A stretch of 62,345 bases of DNA. Source: Leptotrichia sp. OH3620_COT-345 (GTDB lineage Bacteria > Fusobacteriota > Fusobacteriia > Fusobacteriales > Leptotrichiaceae). Under the pieces are notes generated by a model. It was given only the letters and a program-made list of their open reading frames with translations. It was not told the DNA's origin and did not search any database. Within the stretch, counting starts at the first letter, position 1. Each line of letters starts with the position of its first letter. Positions 47,217 to 57,900 of this stretch are shown one piece after another. The DNA lies in assembly GCF_003932895.1 (NCBI RefSeq), contig NZ_RQYW01000014.1, positions 1 through 62,345 of the forward strand, given 5' to 3'. A program made the translations under genes and the position numbers.

Positions 47217-47497
47217 TGAAGCTTGATAAAAATTATAATTATGCTTTTGTTTTTTATGATATACAGGAAAAAAGAGTAAATAAAGTTTTTAAGATTTGTA
47301 AAAAATATTTGGAACATCATCAAAAATCGGTTTTTAGAGGGAAAATATCGCCTTCACAAATATTAAAGCTGGAAAAGGAATTGAAAAAAGTAATTGATGA
47401 AAAATATGATTATGTAAGTTTTGTCTTAATGGTCAATGAATATAATTTTTTTGAACATAGCTTAGGTGAATGCAAAGAAGATGAACTATTTATTTAA
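47216..47497 (+). CDS. cas2: CRISPR adaptation protein Cas2
   Basis: This 93-residue protein (MKLDKNYNYAFVFYDIQEKRVNKVF) has the ferredoxin-like Cas2 fold with the first-strand Asp in FYDIQ and a basic helix KICKKYLEHHQKSVFRG. It bridges Cas1 dimers in the integrase. The ATG at 47216 overlaps the cas1 TGA, and AAAGGAGAAAA lies 5 nt before; TTG 47213 is a possible alternative start. It is the last cas gene; array 1 follows after about 430 bp. Confidence 0.94.
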   Translation: MKLDKNYNYAFVFYDIQEKRVNKVFKICKKYLEHHQKSVFRGKISPSQILKLEKELKKVIDEKYDYVSFVLMVNEYNFFEHSLGECKEDELFI

Positions 47498-47842
47498 ATG
47501 AAAAAAGATTTACATATGTTTTTTAAATTGTTTATTGATTTGAAAAAATTATTATAAATAAAAGCCATATTTATTATTTAATATATTAATAAAAATAAAG
47601 GAACTAATTTTGAAAATTTTAAATAAAATGTAGTAATATTTTTTATGATAATAGTATTGTTTTTTAGCTTTTTTGACGAAATTAGGATATTATAATTTTT
47701 AAATTATATAATAATTAATTTTAACTCTAAAGATATGTTGATTAAAAATATGTTTAAAATAAAAAAACTGACTTGACGGTATATAAATTATATCCAAAAA
47801 CTTATATTTAATAACATTATAAAATAAATTATTAAAAAAATA

Positions 47843-47931
47843 TTGTCGGTTGGAAGAAAAAGATATACAATGATTGATATGATAGGTATGCTCTACTATG
47901 ATAAATACTAAATATGATAGAATTAATCAGC
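47843..47931 (+). promoter_or_regulatory. Leader and promoter of CRISPR array 1
   Basis: -35 TTGTCG (47843-47848), 17-bp spacer, TACAAT (47866-47871). Surrounding sequence (ATATAAATTATAT..., then TTGTCGGTTGGAAGAAAAA) aligns with the array 2 leader at the same distance from the first repeat. The upstream TTCCCAAC motif of the other leaders is not preserved here. The rest of 47498-47842 is AT-rich and featureless. Confidence 0.65.
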
Positions 47932-48290
47932 ATTGAATAAGAACATGTGATGTATTTAAATTGTTAAATGATTATGAAACTTTTATTTTTTCTATAGATT
48001 GAATAAGAACATGTGATGTATTTAAATAACGAGATACTGAAAGAAACAAAAGAAAACAGTAAATTGAATAAGAACATGTGATGTATTTAAATCTTTTAGA
48101 TATAGGTGCAACTTCAAGAGGAGCATATATTGAATAAGAACATGTGATGTATTTAAATTATTCTTTTAATGTACTAGGAAGTATTGATATAGGAATTGAA
48201 TAAGAACATGTGATGTATTTAAATGTGTTTTAATTACAGCGTGGATAGCTTCCTCCCCTAATTGAATAAGAACATATGATATGTTAAGTA
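47932..48290 (+). CRISPR. CRISPR array 1 (6 repeats, 5 spacers)
   Basis: 30-nt repeats start at 47932, 47998, 48063, 48129, 48195 and 48261. The variant here begins ATTGAATAAGAACATGTGAT, with AAG-A at positions 8-11 and G at 16. Spacers are 35-36 nt. The last repeat (48261-48290) decays at its 3' end and reads ACATATGAT, the state also found in the mini-CRISPR repeat. Decay at the distal end and the leader upstream give plus-strand orientation. Small size suggests little recent acquisition. Confidence 0.97.
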
Positions 48291-48462
48291 TTGTAAATTG
48301 AAAAATTCTTAAATTATAAAAAATTACAATATTATTGATTTTTTAGGTATATTTTAATATAAAGGGTTGTTTAAATATGTTTTCTATGTAATAATAGATA
48401 TAAAAAATAATCAAAAAGAAAGGAAGAATTGAATAAATATATAATTTATTCTGATACAAAGT

Positions 48463-49104
48463 ATGTTGAAAAAATTTTTAATATTATTTCTATTATTATC
48501 TTCGCTAAGTTTTACAGTTCAATATGAAATTGTAAAAAAATCAAATGTAAATTTAACAATATCTGGAATGAAATCTAATGCTGAAAAGATTGCAAATAAA
48601 GTAAAAAATGAAATAGAGAAAAGAAAATTAATAGAAAATATAAAAAAAGGATATAAATCTCGACTTTCAAAAAGTGACAGAAACGAAATTGAAGAAAAAT
48701 TTTTAAATATAATGTTTACTTTTTATCTTCGAATATTTGAAAAGGAGCTAGAAAATACTAATATACAAATAGAAAAAATAAATTATATTTCTTTTAATAA
48801 AGCAATTGTAACTTTGATGATTAAATTTCCTGATGAAGCCTACTTTCAAGAAGAAATATTTGAAAAAAAAGTAGCTGAGGCATTTGAAAAGAAAACAGGA
48901 GAAAATTTAGAAAAATTAGATTTTGATATATTAGTTGAAGAAAAGGCAAAAAAATTATTGGATGAGCTTTCAATTGTTATAAATAAAGTATTTGAAAAGG
49001 AAAAGATAAATGTTAAAAATTATAAAATAAAAAAGAAAACAATTAAAGCTGTAAAAATTAATAAAAACTGGGAAATAGAGGGTATACTAAGCATATTTGA
49101 TTAG
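48463..49104 (+). CDS. Hypothetical exported protein
   Basis: This 213-residue protein has an N-terminal signal peptide (MLKKFLILFLLLSSLSFTVQ) and a Lys/Glu/Ile-rich body with several amphipathic helices (for example ENIKKGYKSRLSKSDRNEIE and KKVAEAFEKKTGENLEKLD). No family is recognised. The ribosome site is weak. It stands alone between array 1 and the tRNA cluster. The AT-rich 49105-49574 stretch after it holds no feature. Confidence 0.6.
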   Translation: MLKKFLILFLLLSSLSFTVQYEIVKKSNVNLTISGMKSNAEKIANKVKNEIEKRKLIENIKKGYKSRLSKSDRNEIEEKFLNIMFTFYLRIFEKELENTNIQIEKINYISFNKAIVTLMIKFPDEAYFQEEIFEKKVAEAFEKKTGENLEKLDFDILVEEKAKKLLDELSIVINKVFEKEKINVKNYKIKKKTIKAVKINKNWEIEGILSIFD

Positions 49105-49574
49105 CTTTTAATAAATAAGATTGTATATAAGAAAAAGTAGTAAATATAATAATTTTAAGCATTTAAATTTTATTATTCACAATCGAAAGAGCATATAAAA
49201 ATTATATAAATATTTAAATCTAAAGCTATTTAACTGTAAAAATGGTTGTTTATATAAAGTTGTCTTATTTATAATAAATTTATTAAATTATAAAAATGGT
49301 ATATTAAAATCAATTAAAGATAAGTGAATTTTAATTTTTAAATATAGTTAGAAAAATAATTTTAACTTATAAGGCGTTATCTTATTAATTTAACTCAGGA
49401 TATTAAAAAATATAATACTGATAAATATTTTATAAGTTAAATATAAAATTATTTTATTAAGAGATAATTATTAAAAATAATCATTAAAATGTTTATAGAT
49501 TTGAGATTTTACATATAAAATAAAAACTTGAAAACTCAATATTTTCCATGTGTAAAAAAAATAATAAAATATTC

Positions 49575-49604
49575 TTGACAAAGAACAAATAAATATGCTA
49601 AACT
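49575..49604 (+). promoter_or_regulatory. Promoter of the tRNA-Ser-Ser-Arg cluster
   Basis: TTGACA (49575-49580), 18-bp spacer, TAAACT (49599-49604), 15 bp before the first tRNA. Confidence 0.6.
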
Positions 49605-49619
49605 TAGCAAGTAATGTGT

Positions 49620-49705
49620 GGGTGAATGTCCGAACGGCTAAGGGACCGGTCTTGAAAACCGGCAAGGCGAAAGCTCTCAGGGTTCGAATCCCTGTTCACC
49701 CGCCA
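49620..49705 (+). tRNA. tRNA-Ser (anticodon TGA)
   Basis: Acceptor GGGTGAA pairs with TTCACCC; CCA is encoded. The anticodon stem CCGGT/ACCGG has loop CTTGAAA, giving TGA. A long variable arm is present, as in tRNA-Ser. Confidence 0.95.
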
Positions 49706-49723
49706 TATTTATTTAAATATTGT

Positions 49724-49817
49724 GGAGAAGTGGCAGAGAGGCCGAATGCGCTCCCCTGCTAAGGGAGTATCCGGGCTAAAACTTGGATCGAGGGTTCAAA
49801 TCCCTCCTTCTCCGCCA
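49724..49817 (+). tRNA. tRNA-Ser (anticodon GCT)
   Basis: Acceptor GGAGAAG pairs with CTTCTCC; CCA is encoded. Stem CTCCC/GGGAG with loop CTGCTAA gives GCT. A long variable arm is present. Confidence 0.95.
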
Positions 49818-49833
49818 TTTTTTTGTATAAAAT

Positions 49834-49910
<77 letters not shown>

Positions 49911-49945
49911 TCTAATTTTTAATAAGTTTATATAAATTTTAAATG

Positions 49946-49978
49946 AAAAATACTCACTGATTTTCAGTGAGTATTTTT
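49946..49978 (+). terminator. Intrinsic terminator after the tRNA cluster
   Basis: Near-perfect stem AAAAATACTCACTGA (49946-49960) with TCAGTGAGTATTTTT, ending in a T run. Confidence 0.9.
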
Positions 49979-50459
49979 CAAAACGTTATTTCTATATCAT
50001 TATAGTTATATACTATGTTTTAGATTTTTTATTGAAAGTGAAAGTAAACAGAATTCAGCAATCTTAAAAAATCTAAGCAGTATTAACTTTTTCGGGGCAT
50101 TGAATTTTTTGTCTTATGAAATATTTTTTAATACTTTAATATCTTATTTTTTTAGATATTAAATAAATGGAATTATTACTACTTTTTATAAATTTTGATA
50201 ATAATTAATTTTTTAAAATATTTATTATATTAAAAAAATATTGACAATTTTAGTATAACTTTCTAAAATGTATTTAAAAACGAGATGATTATTAATGTTT
50301 AATGGAAAATTAATAAAGTAAAAAATAAAGGTAAGTATAAAATAAAAAAATTTTGTAAAAAATTAAAATTGTCAAATATAAAAATAAGAAGAAAAATTAG
50401 AAAAGACAATTATAGTAATTAGATATAATATATTAAAATTGAATAAAGGAGTCAGATTT

Positions 50460-50576
50460 ATGTGAGTAGGATGCATTGTAGTTTTAGTTGTAAGTGCAGG
50501 TGTACTTATAGATGATATAAAGAAAAAGAAAGAAATAAAAGATGAAAAAGATAAAGAAAAAAATGAAACTTCGTAA
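50460..50576 (+). pseudogene. Small membrane-protein ORF interrupted at codon 2
   Basis: AAAGGAG precedes ATG 50460, but the second codon is TGA. The frame continues VGCIVVLVVSAGVLIDDIKK and ends KNETS at TAA 50574-50576. A TGG-to-TGA change at codon 2 would explain this. It would be a 38-residue protein with one membrane helix and a charged tail. Around 50880-51000 a further open stretch (YDTDDERVYTGIKVNSDYIE) looks like a remnant of another decayed gene. Nothing else is seen in 49979-51144. Confidence 0.4.
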
Positions 50577-51144
50577 AAAGACTTTTATTTTTAAGAAATT
50601 GAGGCATAATATTGAGGTAAATTATAAAGAAGATAGTTTTTTACTATGTTTATTTTTTCAGGGATAAGATTTATAGGAACTTGTAATTAATTATATTCTT
50701 AGAAATTTAATAAACAATATTTATTATGATAGTGATGATTATTGTGTGTTATATTGTACAAATATACAAATAAAGAAAAAATATTGAGATTATATTTATT
50801 TTTAAATGGAAAAGAGAAAAATAAATATAAATGATTTTTTGTAAGATACTTCTATAAATTTTATTGTAAGAGTCTGTATATGACACCGATGATGAGAGAG
50901 TATATACAGGTATTAAAGTTAATAGTGATTATATTGAAGAATTTGAAAATTTTCAGAAATTTTGAATGAAAAGGTATTATTTTACTGAAGATAAGGTTTA
51001 TTAACCAATATAAAAACTGAAAATACACGATCTGGTGAAAATAAGAAAGTTGAAAAAAGTAGTATGAAATTTCTGATATTAAAATTTTTGTTAATGATTT
51101 TTTTACTTATGTAACAAGGAGTTTAGCGAATAAATGCTTTTTTA

Positions 51145-51173
51145 TTGAAAAAATAGAAAAAGTGTGGTATTAT
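51145..51173 (+). promoter_or_regulatory. Promoter of asnA
   Basis: TTGAAA (51145-51150), 17-bp spacer, TATTAT (51168-51173) preceded by TGTGG. The leader of about 110 nt shows no T-box element. Confidence 0.6.
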
Positions 51174-51285
51174 TCATAATATTAATTTAGCTAAAAAGAA
51201 ATTGTTAAGTTTTTTTTAGTTGTGCGTGTCAAATTTATATTTGTATACGTTATTTTTTATTGAAAGGTAGATTAGGTGAATAATT

Positions 51286-52296
51286 ATGGCAAAAATTATA
51301 GTCCCTGAAAATTATGATGCAAAATATGGGATAATGGAAACTGAAAAAGCTATAAAATTAATAAAAGATTTTTTTGAGGCGGAACTATCAAAGGAATTAG
51401 GATTAACCAGAATATCAGCACCATTATTTGTAAAAAGAGAAACAGGACTGAATGATAATTTGAATGGAGTAGAAAGACCTGTAAGCTTTGAAATGAAAGA
51501 TTATGAAGGTAAAATTATTGAAATTATACATTCGTTGGCAAAATGGAAAAGATTGGCATTAAAAAGGTATAAAGTTTCTTTAGGAGATGGTATTTATACT
51601 GATATGAATGCAATAAGACGTGATGAAGAATTGGATAATACTCATTCAATTTACGTGGATCAGTGGGACTGGGAGAAAGTTATTACAAAAGATCAAAGAA
51701 ATATAGAGTTTTTAAAAGAAACTGTAAGAAAAATATATAATGTGTTCTTAAAAACGGAGGATATGCTTGTAAATAAATATTCTAAATATAAAAAATTTTT
51801 ACCTGAAAAAGTTACATTTATAACTTCGCAAGAATTAGAAAATATATATCCTAACTTATCACCTGAAGAAAGAGAAAATAAATTTGCAAAAGAAAATGGA
51901 GCTATTTTTATAATGCAAATAGGAAAAATTCTTAATTCAGGTAATAAACATGATGGAAGAGCTCCTGATTATGATGATTGGGAATTAAATGGAGATTTGA
52001 TTATGTGGAATCCTGTACTTGATAAAGCTTTGGAATTATCATCTATGGGAATTAGAGTAGACGAAAAATCCCTTGTAAAACAACTAGAAATTTTACATTT
52101 AGAGAATAGAAAAAAACTTCAGTATCATAAGATGCTTTTAAATGGGGAACTTCCATTAACAATTGGTGGAGGGATTGGACAGTCAAGGATTTGTATGTTT
52201 TTGCTTCAGAAAGCACACATTGGAGAAGTTCAGGCTTCAATATGGTCTGATGAAATAGTGGAAATATGTGAAAAAAATGGAATAAATTTGTTATAA
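51286..52296 (+). CDS. asnA: Aspartate-ammonia ligase (asparagine synthetase A)
   Basis: This 336-residue class II-synthetase-like enzyme makes asparagine from aspartate, ammonia and ATP. Recognisable parts are LGLTRISAPLFVKRETGLND, VERPVSFEMKDYEG, LAKWKRLALKRY, YTDMNAIRRDEELDNTHSIYVDQWDWEK and GGGIGQSRICMFLLQKAHIGEVQ. Length is normal. It is flanked by CRISPR arrays 1 and 2 rather than by amino-acid genes. Confidence 0.96.
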   Translation: MAKIIVPENYDAKYGIMETEKAIKLIKDFFEAELSKELGLTRISAPLFVKRETGLNDNLNGVERPVSFEMKDYEGKIIEIIHSLAKWKRLALKRYKVSLGDGIYTDMNAIRRDEELDNTHSIYVDQWDWEKVITKDQRNIEFLKETVRKIYNVFLKTEDMLVNKYSKYKKFLPEKVTFITSQELENIYPNLSPEERENKFAKENGAIFIMQIGKILNSGNKHDGRAPDYDDWELNGDLIMWNPVLDKALELSSMGIRVDEKSLVKQLEILHLENRKKLQYHKMLLNGELPLTIGGGIGQSRICMFLLQKAHIGEVQASIWSDEIVEICEKNGINLL

Positions 52297-52691
52297 ATTA
52301 ATAATATAAATTTAATAATGAAATTTTAGAATAAGTGGTAATAATTAATTAATTTATTTATTTGTTTATTATACTGCTTATTCTATTTTTTTGGTTGTTT
52401 TTATTAAAGTAGAAAAATATTACAAATTATATATTTTATTTTTTATAAAATTCAATAAAATTATTAGTAAAAAATGATTTTTGATTTTTTAGAGTACATA
52501 CTACTTGTAATTCTGGAATTGTTTCTAATTTATGAGATGTTCTCAAAGATTAAAAGCAAAATAAATATGCTTTATTTTTGAAGAAAATAATACAAATTGA
52601 AGTAACTGTTATTTTTTAACTTTAAAATAATTATATAAATAGTTTAAATTTATGATAGTAACGAATATTAAAAGTTATTTATAAAATTCAA

Positions 52692-52855
52692 TTCCCAACC
52701 TAAGAATATATAAATTATATGAAAAAACTGATTTTTAAGTATTATAAAGTAAATTATCAAAAAAATGTTGTCACTTGGGAAAAAAAGGTATATAATAAAA
52801 ATATAATCTGAGATTTTTATTATGAGGAATATTAGATATTATAGAATAAATCGGC
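52692..52855 (+). promoter_or_regulatory. Leader and promoter of CRISPR array 2
   Basis: TTCCCAAC (52692-52699) lies 164 bp before repeat 1, and its inverse TTGGGAA (52775-52781) sits inside the promoter spacer. -35 TTGTCA (52768-52773), 17-bp spacer, TATAAT (52791-52796): the best promoter of the four leaders. Transcription would start about 50 nt before the first repeat. The 52297-52691 part of the gap is AT-rich without features. Confidence 0.75.
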
Positions 52856-54527
52856 ATTGAATAAAAACATATGATGTATTTAAATGAAAATGGGAAAATA
52901 TATGCGTTAGGAAATTCAGGAATTGAATAAAAACATATGATGTATTTAAATATTGCTTTTTCCATTGTTTTTTCTGCTATTTCTTCCATTGAATAAAAAC
53001 ATATGATGTATTTAAATTTTATTAATTCTTGCGTGTTTGCTTTTTCTCTGTTTATTGAATAAAAACATATGATGTATTTAAATACTTCAATACTGTTTTT
53101 GTCGAATTCTTTTATAACAGCATTGAATAAAAACATATGATGTATTTAAATATGGAAACGAAACAAAACAAGCTATCAAATATACAATTGAATAAAAACA
53201 TATGATGTATTTAAATTTATAAATCTACTCTCTATTCTAGACCTTAGCTGATATTGAATAAAAACATATGATGTATTTAAATATATTAAAACCATAACTT
53301 TGGCTTGTATTCCTTCTAATTGAATAAAAACATATGATGTATTTAAATATTTTTTCCTCAATAGTCATAACTTACTCCTTAAAATTGAATAAAAACATAT
53401 GATGTATTTAAATGAAAAAGAAAACGTAATTGAAAATTTAGAAGGAATATTGAATAAAAACATATGATGTATTTAAATAGAGAAGACACGGGATGTATAT
53501 AGGAGATAATGAGATTGAATAAAAACATATGATGTATTTAAATTACTCCGGAGTATACTTATCATCTTCAGAATAATAATTGAATAAAAACATATGATGT
53601 ATTTAAATTATTTTATAAGCTCCAATTCCGTCCTATCTGCATGCATTGAATAAAAACATATGATGTATTTAAATTAGTTAAAGACTTTCTTATATATCTC
53701 AGTACTCATATTGAATAAAAACATATGATGTATTTAAATATAACATGCTCCTTATTGGAGTATTGGTTTATTAAAATTGAATAAAAACATATGATGTATT
53801 TAAATTTGTGTAGCTCTTCTTGGGACATTTTTTGTCCCTTTATTGAATAAAAACATATGATGTATTTAAATACTACAAGACTTTTTACCCCTTTTATTCC
53901 CGCTATAATTGAATAAAAACATATGATGTATTTAAATTACTCTTGTATCTTTTTAATGTCAATTTCTTCTTTATTGAATAAAAACATATGATGTATTTAA
54001 ATTTCCGTAAAAATCCCCATATTCGTAGAAGTTTTTGTAATTGAATAAAAACATATGATGTATTTAAATTGGTCATATCTGGGAGTCATTATTGCCTCAG
54101 CTAGAATTGAATAAAAACATATGATGTATTTAAATTACTCCTACTTTATTGTTCAAAATTATATAATCTTATTGAATAAAAACATATGATGTATTTAAAT
54201 TCTTTTGACATATCCTTAACAGTTTCCGGATTAAAATTGAATAAAAACATATGATGTATTTAAATTTCTGCCATTTTTGCTTATATATTGCATAGTTATG
54301 ATTGAATAAAAACATATGATGTATTTAAATTTCTTTCACCCATTATTCTTCCTCAATTTCTATTTATTGAATAAAAACATATGATGTATTTAAATAAATT
54401 AACCATCCCTGAAGCATACCTTGAAATTCCAATTGAATAAAAACATATGATGTATTTAAATAGCATAAACATAGCTGGTATTCCAACAAGGGATTTTATT
54501 GAATAAAAACATATGATGTATTTAAAT
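52856..54527 (+). CRISPR. CRISPR array 2 (26 repeats, 25 spacers)
   Basis: Repeats of 30 nt begin ATTGAATAAAAACATATGAT and are essentially invariant from 52856 to the last at 54498-54527. Spacers are mostly 35-36 nt, one (53084-53121) 38 nt. All spacers look unique within the array. Spacer 53806-53841 contains a GGGACA/TGTCCC hairpin followed by TTT, and spacer 53544-53578 starts with the palindrome TACTCCGGAGTA. Minus-strand frames running through the repeats are artefacts. Confidence 0.98.
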
Positions 54528-54769
54528 TGTCATATTTTATAGGATGATATTACTATTAAAATATTAAAAGATATTATATTGTTAGAAAAAATTAAAAGCA
54601 TTTTGTTTAACTTCTTCTTTTTTGACATAAGACTAATTTAATAAATGCTTAAGAAAAACATAAATTGAAATTCATAGTATTGCATTATATTAAAAAAAAT
54701 GTTATTATTCTAAAATATATGTTAACGTAGGAATATATAAATAAAAATGTAGGATAGTAGGAGGAAACA

Positions 54770-55726
54770 ATGAAAAAAGTATTATTATTACTGACATTAG
54801 TTACAGTATTTATTTTAAGTTGTAAGAAAGAAAAAAGCAGTGTAGAAGGGCAGAAGGAAAAGAAAAAAATAAAAATCGGAATTACACAAATAGTTACTCA
54901 CCCAGCTTTAGATAGCGCAAGAAAAGGATTTAAAGATGCTATTGAAGAAGTAGGACTAGAAGTAGTGTATGATGAAAAAAACGCTAATGGAGAAATAACA
55001 ACAGCAAATTTAATAGCAAACAATTTTGTGAATTCAAAAGTAGATTTAATATATGCTATAGCTACAAGTACAGCTCAGGCAGTAGTCCAATCGACTAAAG
55101 AAATACCTGTAGTTTTTTCTGCAATTACAGATCCTGAATCAGCGGGTCTAGTAAGAGAAAATGTAACAGGAATAAGTGATAGAGTGGACATTAAACAACA
55201 GTTGGAATTATTAATGAAAATAAATGGTGAAATAAAAAAAATAGGAATAATATACAATTCATCGGAAGCGAATTCAAAAATACAAGTAGAAGATTTAAAA
55301 AAAGCAGCAAAGGAGTTTAATATTGTTATTATTGAAAAAAGTGTTACTCAGGTAAGTGAAATTCCACAGGTATCAGATAGTCTCATAAGAGAAAGTGATG
55401 CTATTTATTTGCCTACTGATAATTTAGTTGCTTCGGTGGTGAATTTGATAACAGAAAAAGCAGTAAATGAGAAAAAAATAGTATTTGGGGCAGAAGCAGC
55501 ACATGTTAAAGGTGGAGCTTTAGTAACTCAAGGAGTAGATTATTATGAAATGGGAAAAGAAGCCGGGGAATTAGCTATAGAAATATTGAAAAATAATAAA
55601 AAGCCTTCAGAAATAAAGTATAAAGCAATGGAATTAGGAGATATAATTGTAAATTCAAAAGTACTTGAAAAATTAGGTATTAAATTACCTGAGGAAATAG
55701 AAAACAAATTGAAAGTTATAGATTAA
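54770..55726 (+). CDS. ABC transporter substrate-binding lipoprotein 1 (TrpX-like family)
   Basis: This 318-residue protein has a lipoprotein signal ending FILSC (Cys about residue 18), then the binding-protein fold: IKIGITQIVTHPALDSARKG, NLIANNFVNSKVDLIYAIAT, VFSAITDPESAGLVREN, IGIIYNSSEANS and YLPTDNLVASVVNLI. This matches the PF04392-type family, whose streptococcal members (TrpX) go with the permease and ATPase found here and import aromatic or other small ligands. No T-box or riboswitch precedes it. The ligand is not known. Confidence 0.87.
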   Translation: MKKVLLLLTLVTVFILSCKKEKSSVEGQKEKKKIKIGITQIVTHPALDSARKGFKDAIEEVGLEVVYDEKNANGEITTANLIANNFVNSKVDLIYAIATSTAQAVVQSTKEIPVVFSAITDPESAGLVRENVTGISDRVDIKQQLELLMKINGEIKKIGIIYNSSEANSKIQVEDLKKAAKEFNIVIIEKSVTQVSEIPQVSDSLIRESDAIYLPTDNLVASVVNLITEKAVNEKKIVFGAEAAHVKGGALVTQGVDYYEMGKEAGELAIEILKNNKKPSEIKYKAMELGDIIVNSKVLEKLGIKLPEEIENKLKVID

Positions 55727-55762
55727 AATTAATGTGATAAAAAAGTGTGGAGGAATTAGAGT

Positions 55763-56728
55763 ATGAAAAAAGTGTGGTTATCGGTGTTAGTTTGCTTAAT
55801 GATTTTAATGTGTGGAGATAAAAAAGAAGATAAAAATATGAATACAAAGGATAATACTTTTGAAAAAAGTTATAAAATCGGAATTACTCAAATAGTTACT
55901 CATCCGTCTTTAGATTTGGTAAAGGACGGGTTCAAAAAAGCATTTGAGGAGGCAGGAATTAAAGCTGACTTTGATGAAAAAAATGCTGAAGGTACTATAG
56001 CAAATGCGAATTTAATTGCAAATAATTTTAAAAATGATAAAAAGGATATAGTTTTAGGTATAGCAACTCCTTCGGCACAAGCTTTGGTAAATAATATAGC
56101 AGATATTCCGGTGCTATTTTCAGCAGTAACTGACCCGATAGAGGCAAAAATTTTGAATAAAAATGTTACAGGAACAAGTGATAAATTAGATAATGTGGGA
56201 ATGCAACTGGATTTATTGTTAAAATTAAAACCGGATATAAAAAAAATAGGGGTTCTGTATAATCCATCTGAACAAAATTCTATTGTACAAATAAGAGAAA
56301 TTGAAGCAAAAGCAAAAGAGAGAAAACTTGTAATAGAATTACAGGGAGTTACTTCTTTTGGGGAGATGCCTCAAGTAATAAAACTTTTATTAGGAAAAAC
56401 AGATGCACTGTATTTACCTACAGATAATTTAGTAGTATCTGCCATAAAACTAATAACATCAGAAGCAATAAATGTAAAAAAACCTGTAGTTTCAAGTGAA
56501 AGTTCTTCAGTTGAACAAGGAGCATTATTTACAATGGGACTTAATTATTTTGATTTGGGAAAAAGAACAGGAGAAATGGCAATTGAAATATTAAAAGGAA
56601 AACCTGTTTCAGAAATTCCTTTTGAAGTATCAAAGAAAACTACTTTATTTGTTAATGAAGATACTGCGAAAATATTAGGAATTGATATTAAGAATCCTGA
56701 ATTAGTAAATGCAACTTTAGTAAAATAA
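55763..56728 (+). CDS. ABC transporter substrate-binding lipoprotein 2, paralogue of the preceding gene
   Basis: This 321-residue protein is closely related to the previous one (YKIGITQIVTHPSLDLVKDG, LIANNFKNDKKDIVLGIATPS, YLPTDNLVVSAIKLI). Its lipobox LMCG gives a Cys at about residue 17. The sequences have diverged through most of the body, so the two may bind different ligands for one membrane complex. It follows 36 bp after the first gene, with GGAGGAATTAGA as ribosome site, and precedes the permease by 26 bp. Confidence 0.87.
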   Translation: MKKVWLSVLVCLMILMCGDKKEDKNMNTKDNTFEKSYKIGITQIVTHPSLDLVKDGFKKAFEEAGIKADFDEKNAEGTIANANLIANNFKNDKKDIVLGIATPSAQALVNNIADIPVLFSAVTDPIEAKILNKNVTGTSDKLDNVGMQLDLLLKLKPDIKKIGVLYNPSEQNSIVQIREIEAKAKERKLVIELQGVTSFGEMPQVIKLLLGKTDALYLPTDNLVVSAIKLITSEAINVKKPVVSSESSSVEQGALFTMGLNYFDLGKRTGEMAIEILKGKPVSEIPFEVSKKTTLFVNEDTAKILGIDIKNPELVNATLVK

Positions 56729-56754
56729 TAAATTAAAAAGGAAATTTAGAAAGA

Positions 56755-57900
56755 ATGAATGAATTATTAGTATTTATACAGAGTCTTCCAGAGGCTCTCA
56801 AAACCGGATTTATATATTCTATAATGGTAATGGGAGTATATATAACATATAAAATTTTAGATTTCCCTGATTTGTCAGTTGAGGGAGCTTTCCCAATGGG
56901 AGGATTTATATTTGCAGCTTTTGCACTATCTAAAAATGGATTTTTTGGAATAACAAATCCCATAATGGGACTAATATTAGCAACTATCGGTGGAATGTTT
57001 GCAGGCTATGTAACAGGAGCATTACATGTATATTTGAATATTGAAGGATTATTATCTGGGATAATAGTTATGACGGGACTTTATAGTATCAATTCAAGAA
57101 TTATTGGTGTTTCAAATACTTTTATTCCTCCTGAAAGAAGTATATATGAAATAGTATCCTATAATAAAAATTTTGTTGTATTTTCAATTATTTTTATAAT
57201 ATTATTAATATTAAAAGGATTTTATGATTATAAAATAAAAGAAAACAAATATGTAATTAGATGTATGATAGTATATATGGGACTTGTTTTTATTTTAATA
57301 TTTTATGTTTTTTTTACAAAAGATATAAAACTAATGTTAACAGTTTTAATAGTATTCATATTAAAAATGATTTTAGACTATATACTTACTTCAAAATTTG
57401 GATTTGCTCTCAGAGCATTAGGTAATAATGAACAGCTTGTAGTCAGTCTTGGTGTAAATGAAAAAAGGTTAAAAATATTTGGATTAATGCTCTCAAACGG
57501 TTTTGTTTCACTTTCAGGAGCATTGTTTGCCCAATCAATAAAAGTTGCTGATTTACAATTAGGAGTAGGGGCAATAGTAATAGGTCTTGCAGCAATAATA
57601 TTGGGATTAGGAATAATAAAGAAATCTCAAGCAGTAAACGAAGTTTCAATAGTTATTTTAGGTTCTCTTTTATATTATTCTATAATAAATATTGCACTAT
57701 TATCAAATAACTGGACTACAAACTTGTATGATGTATTAGGATTAAATGATAATATGAAAAATATATTACAAATAAAGCCGACAGATGTAAAAATAATTAC
57801 AGCTATTATCCTAACTGGGATTTTATGGAATGAAATCTTGAAGAAAGTTACTAAAGGTAAAAAGAAAGCAAAACTAATTCAAAGAGAAAGAGGGATGTAA
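56755..57900 (+). CDS. ABC transporter permease (TrpY-like)
   Basis: This 381-residue protein has about nine hydrophobic segments (for example SIMVMGVYITYKILDFPDLS, PIMGLILATIGGMFAGYVTG, and a late LQLGVGAIVIGLAAIILGLG). It carries an insertion of two to three hydrophobic stretches near residues 140-205. It belongs to the permease type paired with PF04392 binding proteins. The ATPase starts on the next base after its TAA, which signals strict coupling. The start has the AAAAGGAAATT site. Confidence 0.85.
   Translation: MNELLVFIQSLPEALKTGFIYSIMVMGVYITYKILDFPDLSVEGAFPMGGFIFAAFALSKNGFFGITNPIMGLILATIGGMFAGYVTGALHVYLNIEGLLSGIIVMTGLYSINSRIIGVSNTFIPPERSIYEIVSYNKNFVVFSIIFIILLILKGFYDYKIKENKYVIRCMIVYMGLVFILIFYVFFTKDIKLMLTVLIVFILKMILDYILTSKFGFALRALGNNEQLVVSLGVNEKRLKIFGLMLSNGFVSLSGALFAQSIKVADLQLGVGAIVIGLAAIILGLGIIKKSQAVNEVSIVILGSLLYYSIINIALLSNNWTTNLYDVLGLNDNMKNILQIKPTDVKIITAIILTGILWNEILKKVTKGKKKAKLIQRERGM

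Noticed and set aside
38133..47497. A second CRISPR type (for example Cas13a, known in Leptotrichia)
   Set aside because: All cas genes belong to one type I-B set; no HEPN effector or different repeat is present.
51180..51285. T-box riboswitch before asnA
   Set aside because: No T-box sequence (TGGNACCGCG) or specifier-type stem is visible.
52771..53361. Minus-strand ORFs with repeated FKYIICFYS or LNTSYVFIQ blocks in arrays 2 and 3
   Set aside because: They are translations of the CRISPR repeat and spacers, with no ribosome sites.
54528..54769. T-box or riboswitch before the TrpX-like operon
   Set aside because: The leader is AT-rich without a T-box core or recognisable aptamer.
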